NCBI GenBank assembly: GCA_022758945.1
Contig: JAEMQE010000036.1
Location: 1-8,311 of the forward strand
DNA length: 8,311 nucleotides
DNA from: Lentimicrobium sp.
GTDB taxonomy: Bacteria > Bacteroidota > Bacteroidia > Flavobacteriales > Flavobacteriaceae
Reading direction: 5' to 3'
Shown here: piece by piece, positions 6,792 through 8,311 of the stretch
Position numbering within the stretch: position 1 is the first letter of the stretch
Layout of the letters: each line of letters begins with the position of its first letter
Notes under the pieces: generated by a model
Told to the model about the DNA's origin: nothing
The model's input: the letters and a program-made list of their open reading frames with translations, nothing else
Database searches by the model: none
Translations under genes and position numbers: made by a program

Positions 6792-7542
6792 TTCTGACTT
6801 CTATATTATTATTTTTTAGTTCTTTTTTTAATGTTTTGATTTCAATTTCCTTGAAATGAAATACACTTGCTGCCAAAGCTGCATCGGCTTTTCCTTCTAC
6901 AAAGGTATCCACAAAATGTTGCATATTTCCCGCTCCGCCTGAAGCAATTATGGGAATATTAACCAGTTCAGATAATTTTGCCAAAGCTTCGTTGGCAAAC
7001 CCATTTTTGGTTCCGTCGTGATTCATCGAGGTAAACAGAATTTCTCCTGCGCCACGTTGCTCTACTTCTTGTGCCCAATCAAATAATCTAATTTCGGTTG
7101 GTACCTTTCCTCCTACCAAATGCACGAACCATTCGCCATCAATTTGCTTGGCATCAATTGCCACGACTACACATTGGCTTCCAAATTTTTGTGCCAAATC
7201 ATTAATCAACTGAGGATTTTTTACCGCAGAAGAATTGATTGAAACCTTGTCGGCTCCGTTTTGCAACAACACTTCTACATCTGAAACTGCGGAAATTCCT
7301 CCACCTACTGTAAACGGAATATTTATGGTTGCTGCTACTTTTCGAACCAAATCAACCAAGGTTCTTCTGCGTTCTTCCGTTGCCGAAATATCAAGGAAAA
7401 CCAATTCGTCAGCCCCTTCATCTGAATATATTTTGGCCAATTCCACAGGATCGCCAGCATCTCGCAAATCTACGAAATTAACGCCTTTAACGGTTCGTCC
7501 GTTTTTGATGTCGAGGCAAGGAATTATTCTTTTTGTTAACAT
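6787..7542 (-). CDS. hisF: HisF: imidazole glycerol phosphate synthase, cyclase subunit
   Basis: The 251-residue (beta/alpha)8 barrel takes ammonia from the glutaminase HisH and converts PRFAR to imidazole glycerol phosphate and AICAR. The catalytic residues are visible: D11 in PCLDIKNG and D130 in VVAIDAK. D176 in SMNHDGTKNGF also matches the active site. Phosphate-binding loops are GGGIS (80-84) and ASGGAGN (200-206). The two-fold half-barrel symmetry of the family is seen in the paired aspartates. The ATG overlaps the hisA stop (shared 7 bases ATGTTAA), so translation is probably coupled. The partner hisH is not in the window and is expected beyond the right edge, upstream of hisA. The stop codon lies in the first unit of a heptamer repeat array. 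Length is typical. Confidence 0.98.
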   Translation of the reverse strand: MLTKRIIPCLDIKNGRTVKGVNFVDLRDAGDPVELAKIYSDEGADELVFLDISATEERRRTLVDLVRKVAATINIPFTVGGGISAVSDVEVLLQNGADKVSINSSAVKNPQLINDLAQKFGSQCVVVAIDAKQIDGEWFVHLVGGKVPTEIRLFDWAQEVEQRGAGEILFTSMNHDGTKNGFANEALAKLSELVNIPIIASGGAGNMQHFVDTFVEGKADAALAASVFHFKEIEIKTLKKELKNNNIEVRI

Positions 7543-8264
7543 TTTTCTAAAATATAATTTTCCAATTGTTTCAACGAAATTCGTCCTTCGTAAATCGCTT
7601 TACCAATTATCGTTCCTTCGCAACCCAATACAGCTAATTTTGGTAATTCATCAAAAGTTGAAATTCCTCCAGAAGCAATTAATTTTAATCCTTCTGCTTG
7701 TTTTAAAATTTTAGCATACAAATCAAAACTTGGTCCTTCCAGCATTCCGTCTTTGGCAATATCGGTGCAAATTACGTATTCAATTCCTTTGTTTTGATAC
7801 TCTTGAATAAATGGCACTAAATCTTCATCCGAATCTTCTATCCATCCTGAAACAGCTACCTTTTCGTTATTAGCATCAGCTCCTAAAATGATTTTATCCG
7901 AACCATATTCAGCAATCCATTTTCCGAATATTTCACGGTTTTTTACAGCAATACTTCCTCCAGTAATTTGGTTTGCTCCACTTTCGAAAGCGATTTTCAA
8001 ATCAGAATCCGCTTTTAAACCACCACCAAAATCAATTTTCAATTTGGTTTGTGAAGCAATTTGTTCTAATATTTTGTAATTAACAATTTTACTTGATTTT
8101 GCACCATCCAAATCTACCAAATGCAAGTATTCGATTCCGTGGGCTTCGAATGATTTGGCCACTTCCAGCGGGTTTTCGTTGTATATGATTTTGGTGTTGT
8201 AATCGCCTTTCGACAAGCGAACACATTTCCCTTCGATGATGTCTATTGCAGGTATTATTCTCAT
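7536..8264 (-). CDS. hisA: HisA: ProFAR isomerase (phosphoribosylformimino-5-aminoimidazole carboxamide ribotide isomerase)
   Basis: This 242-residue (beta/alpha)8 barrel catalyses the Amadori-type rearrangement of ProFAR to PRFAR, the substrate of HisF-HisH. The general acid and base are D8 (IPAIDIIEGKCVRL) and D130 (LGADANN), and T167 in CTDIAKDGMLEGP fits the third active-site position. Phosphate loops are GGGL (80-83) and ASGGIS (197-202). It differs from its paralogue HisF in having IPAIDI rather than IPCLDI at the start and DIAKDG in place of SMNHDG. The gene overlaps hisF by 7 bases. Its ATG is preceded by a heptamer repeat array at the window edge, and the rest of the his operon should lie further right. 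Confidence 0.97.
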   Translation of the reverse strand: MRIIPAIDIIEGKCVRLSKGDYNTKIIYNENPLEVAKSFEAHGIEYLHLVDLDGAKSSKIVNYKILEQIASQTKLKIDFGGGLKADSDLKIAFESGANQITGGSIAVKNREIFGKWIAEYGSDKIILGADANNEKVAVSGWIEDSDEDLVPFIQEYQNKGIEYVICTDIAKDGMLEGPSFDLYAKILKQAEGLKLIASGGISTFDELPKLAVLGCEGTIIGKAIYEGRISLKQLENYILEKC

Positions 8265-8269
8265 TGAAA

Positions 8270-8304
8270 TTTTAGATTTTTGATTAACGATTTTTGATTG
8301 CAGA
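8270..8304 (-). repeat. Degenerate 7-base repeats upstream of hisA
   Basis: The minus strand reads TCTGCAA, TCAAAAA, TCGTTAA, TCAAAAA, TCTAAAA: five units of 7 bases, each starting TC and ending AA. The array ends exactly 5 bases before the hisA ATG, the same distance as the array before hisIE. It may continue beyond the right edge, though the next 7 bases do not fit the pattern. It is the only visible leader sequence of hisA in the window. Confidence 0.7.
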
Positions 8305-8311
8305 TTTAAAA

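Noticed and set aside
7235..7714. 159-residue open frame on the plus strand
   Set aside because: It lies antisense to the well-supported hisF and hisA genes, has no family features and low-complexity Leu/Ile/Lys ends; it is a shadow of conserved genes.

Overview
The window is chromosomal DNA from a member of the Bacteroidota, most likely a Flavobacterium or close relative. Supporting signs are AT-rich DNA, spacers without Shine-Dalgarno sequences but rich in A before start codons, a fused hisIE following hisA and hisF, and three kinds of short intergenic repeat that I associate with flavobacterial genomes. All genes lie on the minus strand, so transcription runs from the right edge to the left. 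No stretch longer than 300 bases lacks a gene.

Right part (6152-8264): the last three genes of a histidine biosynthesis operon, hisA, hisF and hisIE. hisA and hisF overlap by 7 bases. hisF and hisIE are separated by a spacer made almost entirely of 7-base repeats. An intrinsic terminator (6078-6121) closes the operon.

Middle part (2186-6017): three genes that look co-transcribed. They are a cytoplasmic esterase with an N-terminal carbohydrate-binding-like domain, an M17 leucyl aminopeptidase starting 3 bases after the esterase stop, and an ATP-grasp ligase of unknown substrate. A GC-rich hairpin repeat between the last two also supplies the stop codon of the aminopeptidase. A 74-base palindrome (2102-2175) follows the ATP-grasp gene.

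Left part: an exported M1 zinc aminopeptidase with its own possible promoter (373-2028), then a frameshifted gene running off the left edge (1-265). Two aminopeptidases and an ATP-dependent ligase in a row suggest peptide or amide metabolism, but this is inference. No complete new system was found. The points most worth a second look are the broken left-edge gene, the repeats that form stop codons or precede starts at a fixed distance, and the unassigned ATP-grasp ligase.
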